Assembly: GCA_947505055.1 (NCBI GenBank)
Contig: CANNLO010000307.1
Span: 1 to 5,906, forward strand
Source of the DNA: Methylococcaceae bacterium
Lineage (GTDB): Bacteria; Pseudomonadota; Gammaproteobacteria; Methylococcales; Methylomonadaceae
Direction: 5' to 3'
Length of the DNA: 5,906 nucleotides
In this document: in pieces, positions 5,582 to 5,906 of the stretch
Numbering within the stretch: the first letter of the stretch is position 1
How the letters are laid out: each line of letters opens with the position of its first letter
The notes under the pieces: generated by a model
What the model was told of the DNA's origin: nothing
What the model saw: the letters and a program-made list of their open reading frames with translations, nothing else
Database searches by the model: none
Made by a program: the position numbers and the translations under genes

Positions 5582-5599
5582 GTAAAGCCTTGCTTTTAC
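5582..5599. promoter_or_regulatory. Near-palindrome in the ald upstream region, possible operator
   Basis: GTAAAGC (5582-5588) and GCTTTTAC (5592-5599) form a dyad with one bulged base, 36-53 bases upstream of the ald start codon. It lies in the 87-bp gap to the divergent toxin fragment, where the ald promoter must be. No clear sigma-70 boxes were found. A regulator site is only a possibility. Confidence 0.25.
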
Positions 5600-5633
5600 A
5601 GGATGAATTCAAGGCCTTATGTAGTAATTCAAT

Positions 5634-5858
5634 ATGATTTTTATAATAGGTGAATTATTGAGTGAACGCTTCAAAGAAATTGCAAAAGGACGGATATTTT
5701 CCAAGACCAATTTTCAAAATTATCCCAATGTGCACGTTTGTCGGTGTGAGCATTACTATATTTTCTTTGTACGTCCACAAAAGAATCTTAAACCAGTTAT
5801 TTTGGCAGTATTGCATGAACGTATGAACTTATTGGTACGACTCAAGGAAAGATTGTAA
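5634..5858 (+). CDS. N-terminally truncated RelE/ParE-family toxin (probable remnant)
   Basis: The 74-residue frame matches the C-terminal two-thirds of ParE/RelE-like toxins: a helix ERFKEIAKG (about 11-19), the strand segment [15 protein letters not shown] (about 33-47), then [16 protein letters not shown], the usual end with a conserved R after H. ParE toxins poison DNA gyrase and RelE toxins cut mRNA on ribosomes; this copy cannot be assigned to either. Family members are about 95-100 residues and start with an extra helix and strand that are missing here. An in-frame TAA at 5625-5627 prevents extension upstream, and no ribosome binding site precedes the ATG at 5634. No antitoxin gene lies upstream, where ald now sits, or in the 48 bases downstream. 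It is most likely an inactive leftover of a toxin-antitoxin pair. Confidence 0.7.
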   Translation: MIFIIGELLSERFKEIAKGRIFSKTNFQNYPNVHVCRCEHYYIFFVRPQKNLKPVILAVLHERMNLLVRLKERL

Positions 5859-5906
5859 TAAGTGCAATTTTTTTAAAACTTTAATTTATACCAAAAACCA
5901 TTAATA

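Noticed and set aside
5547..5612. 22-residue N-terminal extension of alanine dehydrogenase from the ATG at 5612
   Set aside because: The family begins at [10 protein letters not shown], and a perfect AAGGAG sits in front of the ATG at 5546.
4440..5617. 11-bp direct repeat ATTCAAGGCCT at 4440-4450 and 5607-5617 flanking ald
   Set aside because: Matches of this length are expected a few times by chance in a window this size, and one copy lies within the conserved coding end of ald, so it is not evidence for an inserted element.

Overview
The window looks like chromosomal DNA from a gammaproteobacterium that makes PEP-CTERM (exosortase-sorted) surface proteins. A methanotroph of the Methylococcales is my best guess. 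The reasons are a VPLPA-type PEP-CTERM tail, a CysB-family regulator, a long-chain ChrA, a 371-residue alanine dehydrogenase, moderate GC in the housekeeping genes with AT-rich spacers, and a dispersed-repeat-like palindrome. This assignment is inference from family resemblance; no rRNA or other taxonomic marker is present.

Region 1 (1-1630) is an accessory surface-protein locus. A signal-peptide protein with a DUF2341 domain runs leftward from 510 and is broken near 143; a second leftward reading frame of unknown identity runs off the left edge. A small PEP-CTERM protein (1032-1454) runs rightward. The 521-bp AT-rich spacer between them carries two divergent sequences with the -24/-12 architecture of sigma-54 promoters: 663-678 on the minus strand and 979-994 on the plus strand. 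Each has an inverted repeat about 110-125 bp upstream, where an enhancer-binding protein could sit. A strong intrinsic terminator at 1601-1630 closes the region.

Region 2 (1631-4032) is a two-gene rightward unit: a CysB-like LysR regulator followed 50 bp later by the chromate transporter gene chrA, with no terminator between them. Chromate is a sulfate analogue, so a sulfur-sensing type of regulator next to a chromate exporter makes sense. An inverted repeat overlaps the ribosome binding site of the regulator.

Region 3 (4033-5906) is a remnant-rich segment around one intact gene. A REP-like palindrome (4074-4104) follows chrA. Next is a PAS/PAC domain fragment on the minus strand with an in-frame TGA. 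It starts right after the stop codon of ald (alanine dehydrogenase, 4431-5546, minus strand). On the other side of ald a rightward RelE/ParE-type toxin has lost its N-terminal part and its antitoxin partner. The intact ald thus lies between two truncated genes, which suggests past rearrangement at both borders.

Nothing here is a complete new multi-gene system. The observation most worth testing is the divergent sigma-54 promoter pair that links a PEP-CTERM gene with a DUF2341 gene.
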